A DNA stretch of 64,000 nucleotides from Plasmodiophora brassicae (GCA_036867785.1 CP145422.1:62001-126000), one strand, 5' to 3'; numbered from the stretch's first letter, positions 1 to 10,264 are shown. Translations and numbers: made by a program. Notes: generated from the letters alone by a model not told the origin.

Positions 1-2
1 TG

Positions 3-215
3 TGCTGGCGGCGGCACCAGCGGCGGAAGCGCCGCGCCCAGCAGATGATGGCGCAGGCGCCGCCGCAGAACCCGCCGCCGCAACCGCCCATGGCCATGCC
101 CATGGGCCAGCCGGCCGTCGCCTACGTGCAGGGCGCGTCGATGAACAACGGCGCCGTCCCCGTCGTCTACCTGGCCCAGCCGCCCATCATCCAGGTCCAG
201 CAGATGCGCCAGTGA
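3..215 (+). CDS. 3' end of a gene: basic, then Pro/Gln-rich C-terminal tail
   Basis: The frame is open from the first bases of the window and stops at TGA 213-215, giving about 70 residues with no start, so the gene begins outside the window. The piece opens with a basic stretch (CWRRHQRRKRR), as found just after a membrane span, and continues with Pro-, Gln- and Met-rich sequence ending PIIQVQQMRQ. I infer the cytoplasmic tail of a membrane protein, but no family is recognisable. An overlapping frame that looks longer is Ala/Arg-rich shadow sequence. Confidence 0.5.
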   Translation, partial: CWRRHQRRKRRAQQMMAQAPPQNPPPQPPMAMPMGQPAVAYVQGASMNNGAVPVVYLAQPPIIQVQQMRQ

Positions 216-399
216 TGGGGGCATGAGGCCATGCCAAGCTCGATCTCCGAATTCCGATACAGTTGTTGTGGATCTCGTTATCCTATTCGTGTGTGTGTGT
301 TGGTTGTGTTCCCCGAGGACGACCCGCCGCCAAATCCGGCCCTGAAGGGTCGGTGTGCCTATATCGGGCGCTCCTGCTGCCGCGTTCATCATTCGCGAA

Positions 400-1497
400 A
401 TGGTTGCCGCGTTGCCTGTTGTCGCGCCCGGCGCGTTGGTGTGGATCGGTGCCGCTGTGGTGGCCAGCTGGACGGCGCTGGCGGGGAACGGCGTGTCGCG
501 TGTGGCCATGGACGTGGCGCGCGACGTGGGCGACCGGACCGTGGGGCGGGACGGGCTCCTGACGCAAGGCCTCGAGCACGTCCCTGGTCTGCGCGAGGTC
601 GTCATCGAGGTGCACAAGGCGCAGGGCCACGCCGACCAGGCGCGTCGAGCGGAGCGCGTTCGGTCGAGGCAGACGGACGCGCTGGGCCTGGCGCCTGACG
701 GCCCCACCACCCTGTTCTGCGAGCGCGTCCCGGGTCTGAACGTCATCGCCGCCGTCGCCCACAAGGAGTGCGGCAATCCAAAGGCGGCCGCACGCGCCCT
801 GGGCCTGACACCCGGTTCGAACGGTGACGCCGACGTGCGCACGAGGGACACTGGCGTCCAGACCGGCGCCGTCGCCGATCCCGACGCGTGCGATGTGGTG
901 GAGGCTTCACCCGTCTCGACGAGCGACCCGTTGCCGGATACGTCGACCAGCGAACCGGACGACCGGCAGACAGGGGCGGGACCTGCAACGGACCATCGTG
1001 AGCCACAGCCAAGCGCAGGCCACGACGGTGAGCAGGAGCAGGCCGCTATGGAAGAGGTGGTGGGCGATGCCGCTGACGTCGAGGCGGGATCAGCAACCGG
1101 GTCTGTGGAACGGGCCGTCGTGGCAGCGGATCTGGGTGATGCGACGTCCAACAAGTTCGGCCCCGATCAGGTGCTCGCGCGAGACGAAGTTGCCGGTGAG
1201 GGTCAGCCCAGCGCGGAGTCGATCACGTTCGATCCTACGTTGGCGACCCTGCTGCCGCGTGATTGGCAGGACGTCGACGGGCACCATGAAGTGCCCGTGG
1301 CGACCGCGCTCGATGATGGGAGTGCAGAACGCGACGCTGACGAGGCCGGCATCGTGGGCAGCCTGGCCGACGTGTTCGACTACGTGCTCGAGGACAGCAC
1401 GAGCAGCGCCGCAGAGGACGACGACCATCATCGCACGGGCGGCGCGCGTTCCTCAAGCGGCTCCGACGACGACGATGAGGACTTTGTGCGCCTGTGA
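400..1497 (+). CDS. Acidic orphan protein with N-terminal membrane anchor
   Basis: This single exon gives 365 residues from the first in-frame ATG. An upstream GTG in frame at 355 was not used. Residues 1-28 (MVAALPVVAPGALVWIG...) are hydrophobic and look like a signal anchor. A short globular part follows (about 30-140, with VPGLREVV and VPGLNVIAAVAHKECGN). The rest is low-complexity and strongly acidic, ending in a Ser/Asp run (SSSGSDDDDEDFVRL). I recognise no family; function unknown. It lies divergent from nothing obvious and converges on the MFS gene. Confidence 0.6.
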   Translation: MVAALPVVAPGALVWIGAAVVASWTALAGNGVSRVAMDVARDVGDRTVGRDGLLTQGLEHVPGLREVVIEVHKAQGHADQARRAERVRSRQTDALGLAPDGPTTLFCERVPGLNVIAAVAHKECGNPKAAARALGLTPGSNGDADVRTRDTGVQTGAVADPDACDVVEASPVSTSDPLPDTSTSEPDDRQTGAGPATDHREPQPSAGHDGEQEQAAMEEVVGDAADVEAGSATGSVERAVVAADLGDATSNKFGPDQVLARDEVAGEGQPSAESITFDPTLATLLPRDWQDVDGHHEVPVATALDDGSAERDADEAGIVGSLADVFDYVLEDSTSSAAEDDDHHRTGGARSSSGSDDDDEDFVRL

Positions 1498-1623
1498 TCG
1501 GCCGGGCGACAGCGATTCACAATGACCTACACGACGACCGGCACGATTCGTGCACACCACAATGGAATAGTCGTAGTGCGTCACGTGAAACGAGCAGCCG
1601 TCGATGCTTGATGGTTGTATGCA

Positions 1624-3536
1624 CTAGAAGATGGCCTCGTCCGAGATGGACATGACGCGGACGAGCTTCGGGGCCGCCGGCCTGTCCACGACCCGGTCGG
1701 CGGCCACGTCGTTCAGGTACTGGAACCAGGCCTTGTCGTCCTGTGCCGCCCGCACGTGGCGAATCGCGAACGGGCGGTACACGCTCACCCGTTGCCCGAA
1801 CAGTCTGTGCACCGATCAGCCCATACGCAATCGCCAACGGGAGGGGAGCCTGGACCTGAATCGAGCGATCTCGCCAACGTCGTAGGGCAGGCGCCGGTCC
1901 CGCAACGTGACCGGCATCAGGGCGCCGACCGCGACAGACACGCCGACCATCGCGGCCATGCAGCGCAAGGCGGGCGCGTACGACCCCAGATAGTGGGTGG
2001 ACAGGTCCAGAGCGATGCCGCCCAGCAGGCCCGCCGTCGACCACCTACGTACGAGTCGGTTACCCACGGCGCGTGTACGAACGGGGACGGTACGGACGAC
2101 GTCATCATGAGGGCGAGCGCGGTGCTGGCGTGCGCCGAGCTGAACATATCGGCGAGGATCGGGGCCATGACGCCCTGCCCGGCGCCGCCCGCGAACCCGA
2201 GGACGACCGCAACACCGACCACTGCCCAGGGGTCGGCCAGCATGCCCGGCAGCACGACCATACCGACGAGCTGACAGACGAGGCAGGCCAGCAAACATGC
2301 CTTGCGGCCCGCTCGATCCGATACGGCCGGGACCAGCAGACGACCGAGGACGTCGCTGAACGCCAGGGCCAGGGTACCCTTACCAGGCATGGACGTGTGG
2401 ATCCGGATCAGGACGGGGAGACCTGGGGCACGGGTCAACGGGCGGGACGCAGGCGGCACGATAACGTTTGCCACCTGCAATGGACGCGCCGAAGAAGACG
2501 ACCCAGAGGCGCAGGAATTCGCGGTTGACGATGGCGTCCGGGAGCGACATCTGCATGGCGGAACGCAAGCGATCGTGCGCATCGGCGTCCAGGGCGCCGA
2601 GCATCTCGGTGCCCGCTATCGTGTCCATGGAGACGCCGTCCACCTCGTAGTTCGGCGTCGGCGGGCACCGCTGCACGAACGAGGCGAGCGCGCAGACGCC
2701 GAACAGGAGCACGCCCACGTAGATGAACGACAACGCCGCGCCACGATTCGTCGCCGGCGCGGCGTCCAGCAGCGCGTTCGTCAGGTACGGGACGACCAGC
2801 GCGCCCAGCCCGAACCCACATCCTGTACACCAGGCGATGAACCACCAACATCGGGAGGGCGCAGGAACGCGCCTACCTGACGCGGCGCTGACCAGGCCAC
2901 GACGCGTGGGGAACCATTGCATTAGGGGCGCCAGCGACGCCACGTACAGCATGGCCAGGCCCGTTCCAGCGAACAACCCGAACCCGGTGATGGAAACCCA
3001 TGTCGTCAGGGCGAACGCGCCCGTCGCCGCGAACACGTACCCGGCCAGGAGGAACCACCCACCGCTGGTCACAACGGGCGATGAATGACGGGACGGTCGA
3101 TTGTCAGATCAGGCAGCGGAGGCACCCACGTGATGACGACCTGCCTGGGGCCGTGCCGCTGCACCCATGGTCCCACGATCGTGGACGCGATCGTGAACGA
3201 CGCCAGCGTGACGTGGAGCATCAGCGGGACGACGTTGTCGCACGTCAGCAATGCATTGCGACCGGGGTCAGCCCCGTCCACGACGGACGCGCAGATCGAC
3301 GGTTGGAAGGACGGCAACGCGAGCAGCGCGCCGACACAGAACTGGACGGCCAGCGACGACGGCACCAGGAACCAGGGCTTGAAGATCAGCGCGGGGATGA
3401 TCACGTCCCGCTGCCTGACCTGCTCGTCGGACAGGGGCGCCGCCTTCGGCACGTCGTAATGCCGCCTCAGGCGGTCGCATGGGCCCGGGCGACGACGCCT
3501 CGTTGGACCGTCGTCCTGGTACGACGACCTGTCCAT
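1624..3536 (-). CDS. Major facilitator superfamily transporter (oxalate/formate or monocarboxylate-like)
   Basis: This is a multi-exon gene read from 3536 (ATG) down to the stop at 1624. Exon 1 holds a cytoplasmic N-terminus and the first span, with a soluble loop ending PWVQRHGPRQ. Further exons hold paired hydrophobic spans, for example GWFLLAGYVFAATGAFALTT, then a long central loop. The second half starts with GTLALAFSDVLGRLLVPAVS followed by DRAGRK, the MFS loop motif. The C-terminus is soluble and ends VMSISDEAIF. The arrangement fits a 12-span MFS protein of the OFA/monocarboxylate type; the substrate cannot be told. About five introns are needed and not all junctions were fixed. The family call is safer than the exon map. 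Confidence 0.7.
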
Positions 3537-3738
3537 GGGAGCAGCTGTGCAGACCTACTATGGGGGGGCGCGTGCCCTAATCGTTAACAACGCGGAACCC
3601 GTACGACAGATGGCCGAGCGAGCAGCGAGTCACGGGGGTCAGCGAGCGTTCAGTGACGAATCCGGCGCCGCGTTGGTTGCGATTCCAGTGACAGGGTGCC
3701 GGGCGCAGCACATCCCCTGGCATTGTGATCGCGGGACG

Positions 3739-4386
3739 ATGAACGTCGATGGCAACGGCGCCGCCAGCCTGCTGATGATGGTGCCGCTGGCGGGACCGGC
3801 GCTGAAGGTGGTTCCCGGCGGCGCCGGCCTGCTTCGCCTGGAGCGGTACGTGCTGCGAGCCGTCATCCGCTGGGCGCGACCCATCCCGCCCGGGGCGAGG
3901 CGCGCGCGCCCGACCGGCAAGGAGCGACTGCGACGTCTGGAGACGGCGGCGCGCGAGCTGGAGGTCGTGCTGGACGCCGGCAAAGGATCCCTGGCGAGGT
4001 TGTCCACCGAGGAGATCGTGTCGCACGTCAAGCAGCGCATCAGGCAGTTCGAGGCGCGCCTGTGCGACCTGAAACAGGAGCGGGCGGCCGTCGAGCAACA
4101 GGTCCGCGACCTGGAGCGAAACGAGACGGCGCTGAACCTGGCGTCCAGCCAGGTCGACATGATGCGGTCGGAGCTGAAGCGACGCGCGAACGTGCGGCAG
4201 AGGGCCGCCGAACTGGCTGCCCTGAACGCCCGCCATCGAATCGCGCTGGACCTGCTGCGCGACCTCGTCGACGAATGGCGACGCGTCCACGAGGAACGCG
4301 TGACGCTCTCGAAACGGGCCGAGACGGGCGAACAGGGCGGCACTGCCGCTGGCAGCACGAGCGTCAGCAGCGCTGGTTCCAAATGA
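3739..4386 (+). CDS. Coiled-coil protein, function unknown
   Basis: This is 215 residues from the ATG at 3739; the frame is open further upstream, but that part lies over the start region of the divergent MFS gene. The N-terminus is hydrophobic (MNVDGNGAASLLMMVPLAG) and could be a membrane or organelle-targeting segment. It is followed by an Arg-rich linker, and residues about 60-190 form a long charged coiled coil (ETAARELEVV, QQVRDLERNE). A Gly/Ser-rich tail ends the protein. It resembles ESCRT-III or golgin-type helices in composition only; no specific family can be named. Confidence 0.5.
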   Translation: MNVDGNGAASLLMMVPLAGPALKVVPGGAGLLRLERYVLRAVIRWARPIPPGARRARPTGKERLRRLETAARELEVVLDAGKGSLARLSTEEIVSHVKQRIRQFEARLCDLKQERAAVEQQVRDLERNETALNLASSQVDMMRSELKRRANVRQRAAELAALNARHRIALDLLRDLVDEWRRVHEERVTLSKRAETGEQGGTAAGSTSVSSAGSK

Positions 4387-4410
4387 AGGTCCCGCCCCAT
4401 GTGTGTATGG

Positions 4411-5820
4411 TTAGAGGCGCGGCTTAACGGGAGGCTTCTCGTACTCGGCCAGCCGAAGCACCATCTTCCCTGTGAGACACGCCGGTTGAGACGGCAAGCG
4501 GCAGCATTGCGAGCGCAACCTTACCGGTATTGGCGCCGGAGAACAGGGCGTCCAGGGCGTCGATCCAGCGATCCAGGCCGGCCATCTCCTCCACCGCGTA
4601 CTTCAGCTTGCCGGCCACGATCCACGACGCCATTCGACGGCGCGCGACCTTGTACTCCTTGGCGTAGTCGAAGACGACGAACCCTGTTGGCACAGGGATC
4701 AGGTAGGCACGCGGCTGGCAGCAACGCCACACAACACCGACCTTGCATGGACGCGCGCTGCGTCAGCACTATCAGGGGGCGGCCATTCGGTCAGAGCGAC
4801 ACGCGACGACGCGCACCGATTGTGGACCTACGGTTCATGTAGCGGGTCGGCCCTTGCCATTGGGCGGCGTTGTACTGCGAGATGGCGCCACACAGGACGA
4901 CACGAGCGCCGCGCTGCAGGCAGGACAGGCCGGCGTCGAGGATGTCGCCGCCGACGTTGTCGAAGAACACGTCGACGCCGTCCGGGCAGCACCGGTGGAT
5001 CTGTTTGGCGAGCGAGGCGCCCTGCTGCGCCTTGTAGTTGATGGCGGCGTCCCATCCGAACGCGTCGACGAGCTGCTTGCACTTGGCATCGGACCCGGCG
5101 ATGCCGACGACGCGACACTGCATGAGCTTGGCGATCTGCCCGACGACGCTGCCGGTGGCGCCGGCCGCCCCGCTGACCAGCACGGTATCACCGGGGACGG
5201 GCTTCCCGATCTGTAAAGCACCACGTATAAGGACGCGCTGGTTCGACACGGTGGACGTCGACGAACCTTCAGGAACCCGAAGAACGCCGTCAGGCCGGTC
5301 GTGCCGAGGACGCTCAGCCAGGCGTGGGGCGGGACAACGTCTCGTAGCACGGGATCGACTCGTTCCAGGTCGCGAACGTTGCAGACGCCGATCTCCTGCA
5401 GGCCGAACGTGCCCAGGACCAGGTCGCCGGGGTGGAACCCGCTCGCGGTCGACCGCAGCACCTGGCCGATGCCGCTGGCGCGCATCACCTGTGCGACAAT
5501 CGAGAGTCGGTACCGGCCAGGGCATCGCATGGGGAACCGGCGCAGACGTCGCCGATGGCCACAGGCGGCAGGTACGACTTGGCCGTGGACATCCACCCGC
5601 GCATGGCCGGGTCGATCGACACGGCCAGGACGCGGACGATGACGAACGGGCCGGGCGGCGGCGCCGGCACGTCGACCTGGACACGTTCGGACAGGTGCGC
5701 ACCTCACAACGAACCAGCACTGCGGCTTACGTCCTCCAGGCGGAAGTGCTCCCATCGGGCGGCGCCCGTCGGCCGCGCCGTCAGCACGATCCGCCGGTTA
5801 CGCAGCGGCAACGATGCCAT
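4411..5820 (-). CDS. NADP-dependent alkenal/prostaglandin reductase (zinc-free MDR family)
   Basis: Likely reduces the C=C bond of alpha,beta-unsaturated carbonyls (PTGR1/alkenal reductase family, cytosolic). Exon 1 (5820-5731) starts MASLPLRNRRIVLTARPTG; a 54-bp intron (5730-5677) follows. Exon 2 then continues with VDVPAPPPGPF and IDPAMRGWM, a family hallmark. Later exons carry VLGTTGLTAFFGFLK, the nucleotide-binding GAAGATGSVVGQIAKL, and DVFFDNVGGDILDAGL. The last exon gives GKMVLRLAEYEKPPVKPRL before TAA. At least five introns are needed. Segment order and length match PTGR1-type enzymes throughout, and no zinc-ligand loop is seen, as expected. It converges on the coiled-coil gene with only 24 bp between stop codons. 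Confidence 0.88.
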
Positions 5821-5944
5821 CACACGGGTCGTCGTCGTCGTTGTCGAGGGACGGCGGTGGCAACGCGCACCTGACCAAAACGTCCAACGTGTGGCGGCGC
5901 CGGCACACACACACGCGCAACAACGCCCGCACCCGCTGTATTGA

Positions 5945-6601
5945 TCACGCGCCCTGGAAGATGGCACGCCTGCACACGGGGCACCTGGCGTCGGCGTGCG
6001 TCTTCATCCACGGGTCGAGGCACGCCGCGTGGAACGTGTGGTCGCACGGCAGGTGCCGGACGGTGCTGGCGCCGTCGAACGTCGTGATGCAGATCGGGCA
6101 CTGGTGGTCGGGGCGCGTGCCGCTCAGGTCGGCAAACGTTGTCAGCGGCGGTGCGCGTTCCGCGATTCGACGCTCGGCGGACGCGTCGCGCGCGACGCCG
6201 ATGGCGTTGTCCCTGTCGCGCGCCTCAGCGGAAACGCGACGGATGAACAGCTGGATCGCGAGCTCGACGCAGCGCCATACAGCAAAGATGATTGCAATCG
6301 GCAGCCACGATGGAGTGGGAGCGCGACGAAACGCGTGCTGTACGGGCGCGTACGTTGCCAGGACCGCGATCGTCACGACCAGGTTGACGACCGCGAACGG
6401 CCGGATGACGGACAGGACGACGAGGGCGGGTATCACAGCGAGGGCGACGGCCGTTGGGGATACCTCGAAGCCCAGCATCTCAACGGTCATGTACGCGATT
6501 TGGGCAGCGCTGATGACCATCATGACGCCGCGCAGGCAGATGGCATTGTCGAAAGCAAGGTTCGCAAAGTAGTCGTCGGTCTCCCGAACCAATACAGGCA
6601 T
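5945..6601 (-). CDS. Membrane RING-H2 E3 ubiquitin ligase
   Basis: This single-exon protein has 218 residues. Residues about 20-125 carry four or so hydrophobic spans (GVMMVISAAQIAYMTVEML, VALAVIPALVVLSVI, VVNLVVTIAVLA, AIIFAVWRCVELAIQL). The C-terminal domain, about residues 165-212, is a RING-H2: CPIC, then CDHTFH, C-x2-W, CPVC, giving the C3H2C3 ligand order. It probably ubiquitinates proteins at an endomembrane; the substrate is unknown. The layout of several spans then a C-terminal RING is common in plant and protist ligases. The start codon ATG at 6601 is the first in frame. Confidence 0.85.
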   Translation of the reverse strand: MPVLVRETDDYFANLAFDNAICLRGVMMVISAAQIAYMTVEMLGFEVSPTAVALAVIPALVVLSVIRPFAVVNLVVTIAVLATYAPVQHAFRRAPTPSWLPIAIIFAVWRCVELAIQLFIRRVSAEARDRDNAIGVARDASAERRIAERAPPLTTFADLSGTRPDHQCPICITTFDGASTVRHLPCDHTFHAACLDPWMKTHADARCPVCRRAIFQGA

Positions 6602-6704
6602 GGGTGCGTCACTGGCACGCCAGCGCCAACAGCCGCGTTCCGCCGTTCACTGGTCGTACCGGCGGAAACCTAAATTTAGGCAGGCACGGAGCGCCGATCT
6701 CGGG

Positions 6705-6931
6705 GTGCACGTTCAGAGGGGAATGCGGGGGGACTCGCGGGACTGTTCCAGACAATAGGAGCACCCGAATGTCTCCGTGTTAGGGACGCGTGCCTGGACT
6801 TCGGCTCGTTCGCCGTGGATTCGATCGAGGAAATCCAGCTGGACATTGAACGCGCCCTACAATATCGAAAGAATGTCGTGGGGGGCCTCGTACCTGAAGG
6901 CATCCCACACTCCATCGTGATCAACCAATGA
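6705..6931 (+). pseudogene. 5'-truncated copy of the adjacent secreted orphan gene
   Basis: In one frame this stretch reads LRVRDACLDFGSFAVDS, then EEIQLDIERALQYRKNVVGG and LVPEGIPHSIVINQ before a stop. The intact gene at 7265 ends with the matching block VRIRSACAKCDALATK, LLEINLDIEVALQDQQKI and VPAGIPPSVVF. The copy has no room for the missing two thirds: the RING gene starts at 6601 on the other strand. It has no signal peptide or usable start codon. I call it a degenerate duplicate. Confidence 0.65.
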
Positions 6932-7264
6932 AACACGAGGTGGCATTAGTGCGCGATTTGACGTGCAATCCGAAATAAACATTGTCGGACGATCTTGCGC
7001 GTACACCAATTGACAGGAATACATACAACTTGACATTACGCGCAGTCCTCGGGGGCGTTGGACGAGCCAGCTGTATGACGACGTATTTAGGGCACAGGAA
7101 CAATACGTACTGCTCCTGGATATGTCCTTATAATGACATGACGGGTACCTACCGTGAATATTTACTCGCCAATGTGCGCCAAACCAAATTTGGCCAGCCA
7201 GGAATAGCGCGATCCGACCGAGGAGACCCGAAGTGAAGCTGCTGGCTCGTCAAACTCGAGCGCT
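6932..7264. other. Intergenic, promoter side of the secreted orphan gene
   Basis: No supported gene. An open frame from 6982 has atypical composition and no recognisable domain. The stretch is less GC-rich than the flanking genes and presumably holds the promoter of the gene at 7265. Confidence 0.4.
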
Positions 7265-7978
7265 ATGCTGGGGAAGGCCGTTGCTCTGCTTGTCGTCGTC
7301 GTTGTTGCTGTTGCTCCAAGCGTGGTACATGGTGGGCCAGCAGCGTTCCTGCGTCCCCGAAGGACGTCACCGGACTCGCTGCGCAGGCACGTGCTGAGGA
7401 AGGCACTGGCGCAGGCCGTGTTAGACAAGCACGGCGACGTCGTCAGGCCGCTTCAAAACGATTACAAAGAAAATATGTCGAACGTCACGAAGCTGATGGA
7501 CGAACGCATCAAGATCGAGATGTCCATGCAGTTAGTCCACAAGGCGCTCCGTGCGGCATTGTATTTGGAGGAAGCCCTCGTGCTGAACGTGACGTCTCTT
7601 GGTACGGCGTTGAAGATGGAGGTGCGCGGGCATCCCCATTATGAAATCTCATCTCTCCTGGACACGCTGAGGAAGACGGCGCCCGAACACGTTCACGCAA
7701 TCGCATTGCCCTGTCTGCGCAACGAGTTCTGGCTTCGTCGGGCGCAGTATGGTGTCGGACACGACGACCTGCCCGAGGTTGTCCGCATCAGGTCCGCGTG
7801 CGCCAAGTGCGACGCGCTCGCCACGAAGGCGTTGCTGGAGATCAATTTGGACATTGAAGTCGCTCTACAAGATCAACAGAAGATTGTGGACGACGTGCCA
7901 GCAGGTATCCCGCCGTCTGTTGTGTTCCACACGCCCACTTTTTCAGAGCTCGCAAATTCACTACACATGATCGATTAA
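7265..7978 (+). CDS. Secreted orphan protein
   Basis: This single-exon protein has 237 residues. It opens with a clear signal peptide, a hydrophobic core after MLGKAV (ALLVVVVVAVAPSVVHGG). The mature part is mostly helical, with charged heptad-like segments (LMDERIKIEMSMQLVHKAL), two N-glycosylation sequons (NVT, twice) and about four cysteines. No family is recognised. The upstream fragment at 6705 is a second member, so the gene belongs to a small local family. A secreted effector or cell-surface role is possible but only inferred. Confidence 0.7.
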   Translation: MLGKAVALLVVVVVAVAPSVVHGGPAAFLRPRRTSPDSLRRHVLRKALAQAVLDKHGDVVRPLQNDYKENMSNVTKLMDERIKIEMSMQLVHKALRAALYLEEALVLNVTSLGTALKMEVRGHPHYEISSLLDTLRKTAPEHVHAIALPCLRNEFWLRRAQYGVGHDDLPEVVRIRSACAKCDALATKALLEINLDIEVALQDQQKIVDDVPAGIPPSVVFHTPTFSELANSLHMID

Positions 7979-8294
7979 TGTGAAGCTCGCAGTGGTTAGT
8001 GGTCGGCTGGGTCTTTCCGGGGACAGGAGACCAGCAAGGTGAAAATGGCTGAAGATGCATGCTTCTGACTACGGTGGTCAAACAGAAGGTGTTGCATGGC
8101 AACGTGGTTGCCGCGATGTACTACCAAGGTAGTAGATCGTCACAGTAGATCGTCACACTGTACCCGAAGAATAAAGACAGTCTCTTATTGTTTGCTCAGT
8201 CGTCGCGAGCTGTTTTCGACGTCCCTGAGAGCGTCGAGCTCGTGGCGGCACGCCGAAAGTACAGAAACGTTTCTAGCGACAACATTGGCGCTAC
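7979..8294. other. Intergenic; short direct repeat
   Basis: No gene seen. It holds the 3' flank of the secreted protein gene and a short direct repeat GTAGATCGTCACA, twice in tandem near 8128-8158. Confidence 0.4.
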
Positions 8295-8548
8295 CGAGAC
8301 TCTCCCATGTCAAGGGGACGGTTGGTCGAGTATGGCATTGGCCAGTCGAGCGATGATGAGATCGCGCAGTTGGGAGGTAGGCCTCTCTTCATGCCGATTG
8401 TTGCCCCGACTTCGAAGTTCTTCGACTTCAAGGTCGGAGCAACAATCGGCATGAAGAGAGGCCTACCTCCCAACTGCGCGATCTCATCATCGCTCGACTG
8501 GCCGATGCCATACTCGACCAACCGTCCCCTTGACTTGGGAGAGTCTCG
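8295..8548. repeat. Long near-perfect palindrome (fold-back repeat)
   Basis: Two arms of about 118 bp, from CGAGACTCTCCC at 8295 to GGGAGAGTCTCG ending at 8548, are reverse complements with only about four mismatches. They are separated by a short centre that itself is partly palindromic (GAAGTTCTTCGACTTC). The open frames on both strands here are by-products of the symmetry. The flanks share CGAAAGTACA on each side, which may be a target duplication. A fold-back MITE or recently formed hairpin element fits best. Confidence 0.85.
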
Positions 8549-9304
8549 TCGAAAGTACACGCGATCAGGATCAACCGTACGTGAGACACGTTGCGTAGTG
8601 TGCCTTGCGAAAGACGCGGACGGTTGCCGAACAGTTTACTGCCCGTACGCCGTGAATTGCATGAGCAGCGACACTTGTTAGTTCTCCAGTGAGGTGCAAT
8701 GATGGTCGGAATGAGGTCCGCGGATGGGATTTCCGAGTAACTGGCGTCCAACCAATATTGTCGAGAAGGCACGCTGATCTGGGACGACGTGCGTGACGGT
8801 AGGGAGTCCTTAACAATTGAGTGAAGGTCGTCCTGCGGATGATCCGCGTTTCAATGCTGGCTCGGTAGGCGGACGAGCCTCGACCAGACAAGGAGCTCTG
8901 CGACTTTGTCTCAGGATTTGGGCTGGTGCAACCGCGGGAAGGGCCGGATCGAGATGGGCGGCGCAGACTGCGCCGCGAGCCCCGCGGGAGCCCAGCCCAC
9001 TTGCTGGGGGACAGCTGGGCGAACATGCTTCGGTTCGGGTCAGGAACGGGGGTCCTCACAGGACTGGCGCAGGTAGGCATCGCGCGCGACAGTGCGGTCC
9101 TCAGCGTCTGACACCGTTGTCGGGTGCGGGTCTCAGGCGCCGTTGCAGTCGGTTCGTCGGTGCAGGGCGTTTGCGAATAGAACGTCAGACGGCGTCCCCA
9201 ATGCTGTATGTACCCACTCGCCTGCTGTATCACTCACAACGGTATTCTTAATCCTTGCCTGTGATCAGGGACATTCGCCGAGCATTGCCCTATCGAACCC
9301 GTCC
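8549..9304. other. Intergenic region, no supported gene
   Basis: Several open frames run through this stretch on both strands, but none has a recognisable domain or a clear start, and none connects convincingly by splicing to the gene at 9305. An upstream exon of that gene cannot be excluded. Confidence 0.35.
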
Positions 9305-10264
9305 ATGGTCCCCGTGGCGCTGGACGTCCTGCTAGCCGCGTTGACCGACACTCCGATCCGGGTCGACGACGTCCATTGTGGATATCATCTGCCCGACCTG
9401 GTCGCCAGGTTCGGATTGTACACGCTGCCCAACGACGACGATCCGACTACTTTCAAGGTCGCTCTGCCGCCCATCGTACAGGGCGATCTGCAACGGGCCC
9501 TGCCCTGCCTGTTCACCGAAGCGCTCCCGGCTTTACTGGCCCCGAACCTGTCGTCCATTTTCTCGTTCGAGTTCGGACGGTATCTCGAACGCGTCTTTTC
9601 ACTGGCGCTGCTGGCGCATGGCGGCCTGCGCGCGACGCTCGGCCACGTCTTCCCGCCGCTGTCCCACGTCGCCGACCTGTCCTCTGCGTCGTTGCTGGAC
9701 CTCATTGAGCGTCCCGCCCCAGGGTTCTCTCGCGACGCCACGGCGGTTGCTCCCCCGTTTGTCGACCTGGTCAAATCGCCCGCCAAGGTCATCTGGTCGA
9801 AGCCGCTCCTGCCGTGCTCCAGATCGTGGAAGAACGTCCTGGAGAAGCACCGGCGCCTGGAACGGTCCACCGTCTTGCTACCGGCGTCGTTATCGTTTTC
9901 GCCGGACGTGATCCTGTTCATGCCACTCGACGAGGTGATCGTCGGCCTCACCATCACGCACGACGACCCCGATGCGGTCCAGGAGGTGGACCTGGCGGCC
10001 GCCATCCGCAAGTTCAACGTCATGGCGGAAACGGCGGACGACATGGGGCTGCGACATGTGTTCGCCTTCGCATCGCTGCGCGGGTTGCCGTCGTGGCTGG
10101 GCCAGCTCTCCGGGCGTCCAATGACGCCCGAGGAACGCCGGCAACTCGGTCTGCACGCGAGCGCCACGGGCGTCGTCCTCGCCGACGCCGACCTGGACGC
10201 GCTCCTGTTCAGCGCCGACGTTCGTCGCAAAGCGATTGCGTTCGCCCACAAATTCATTCGGTGA
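9305..10264 (+). CDS. Orphan with possible Crinkler/RHS-type nuclease-fold C-terminus (copy 1)
   Basis: This is 319 residues from ATG 9305. It is paralogous along most of its length to the gene at 40419-41393 on the other strand. Shared blocks are LPDLVARFGL / LPDVVAALGL, LERVFSLALLAHGGL / LERVLSFALVAHSRL, SPDVILFMPLDEVIVGLTIT / SPDIVVNLPDNGVVVGIAVS, and AAIRKFNVM / RAVRKFNPM. The SPD strand followed by a V-x-G strand and a KF helix resembles the C-terminal restriction-enzyme-like fold of Crinkler and RHS proteins, but the usual catalytic lysine is not seen. That assignment is inference. No signal peptide. Confidence 0.6.
   Translation: MVPVALDVLLAALTDTPIRVDDVHCGYHLPDLVARFGLYTLPNDDDPTTFKVALPPIVQGDLQRALPCLFTEALPALLAPNLSSIFSFEFGRYLERVFSLALLAHGGLRATLGHVFPPLSHVADLSSASLLDLIERPAPGFSRDATAVAPPFVDLVKSPAKVIWSKPLLPCSRSWKNVLEKHRRLERSTVLLPASLSFSPDVILFMPLDEVIVGLTITHDDPDAVQEVDLAAAIRKFNVMAETADDMGLRHVFAFASLRGLPSWLGQLSGRPMTPEERRQLGLHASATGVVLADADLDALLFSADVRRKAIAFAHKFIR

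Noticed and set aside
8291-8681. Similar open frames on both strands over the palindrome
   Set aside because: They are the same DNA read in opposite directions because of the inverted repeat; no coding evidence.
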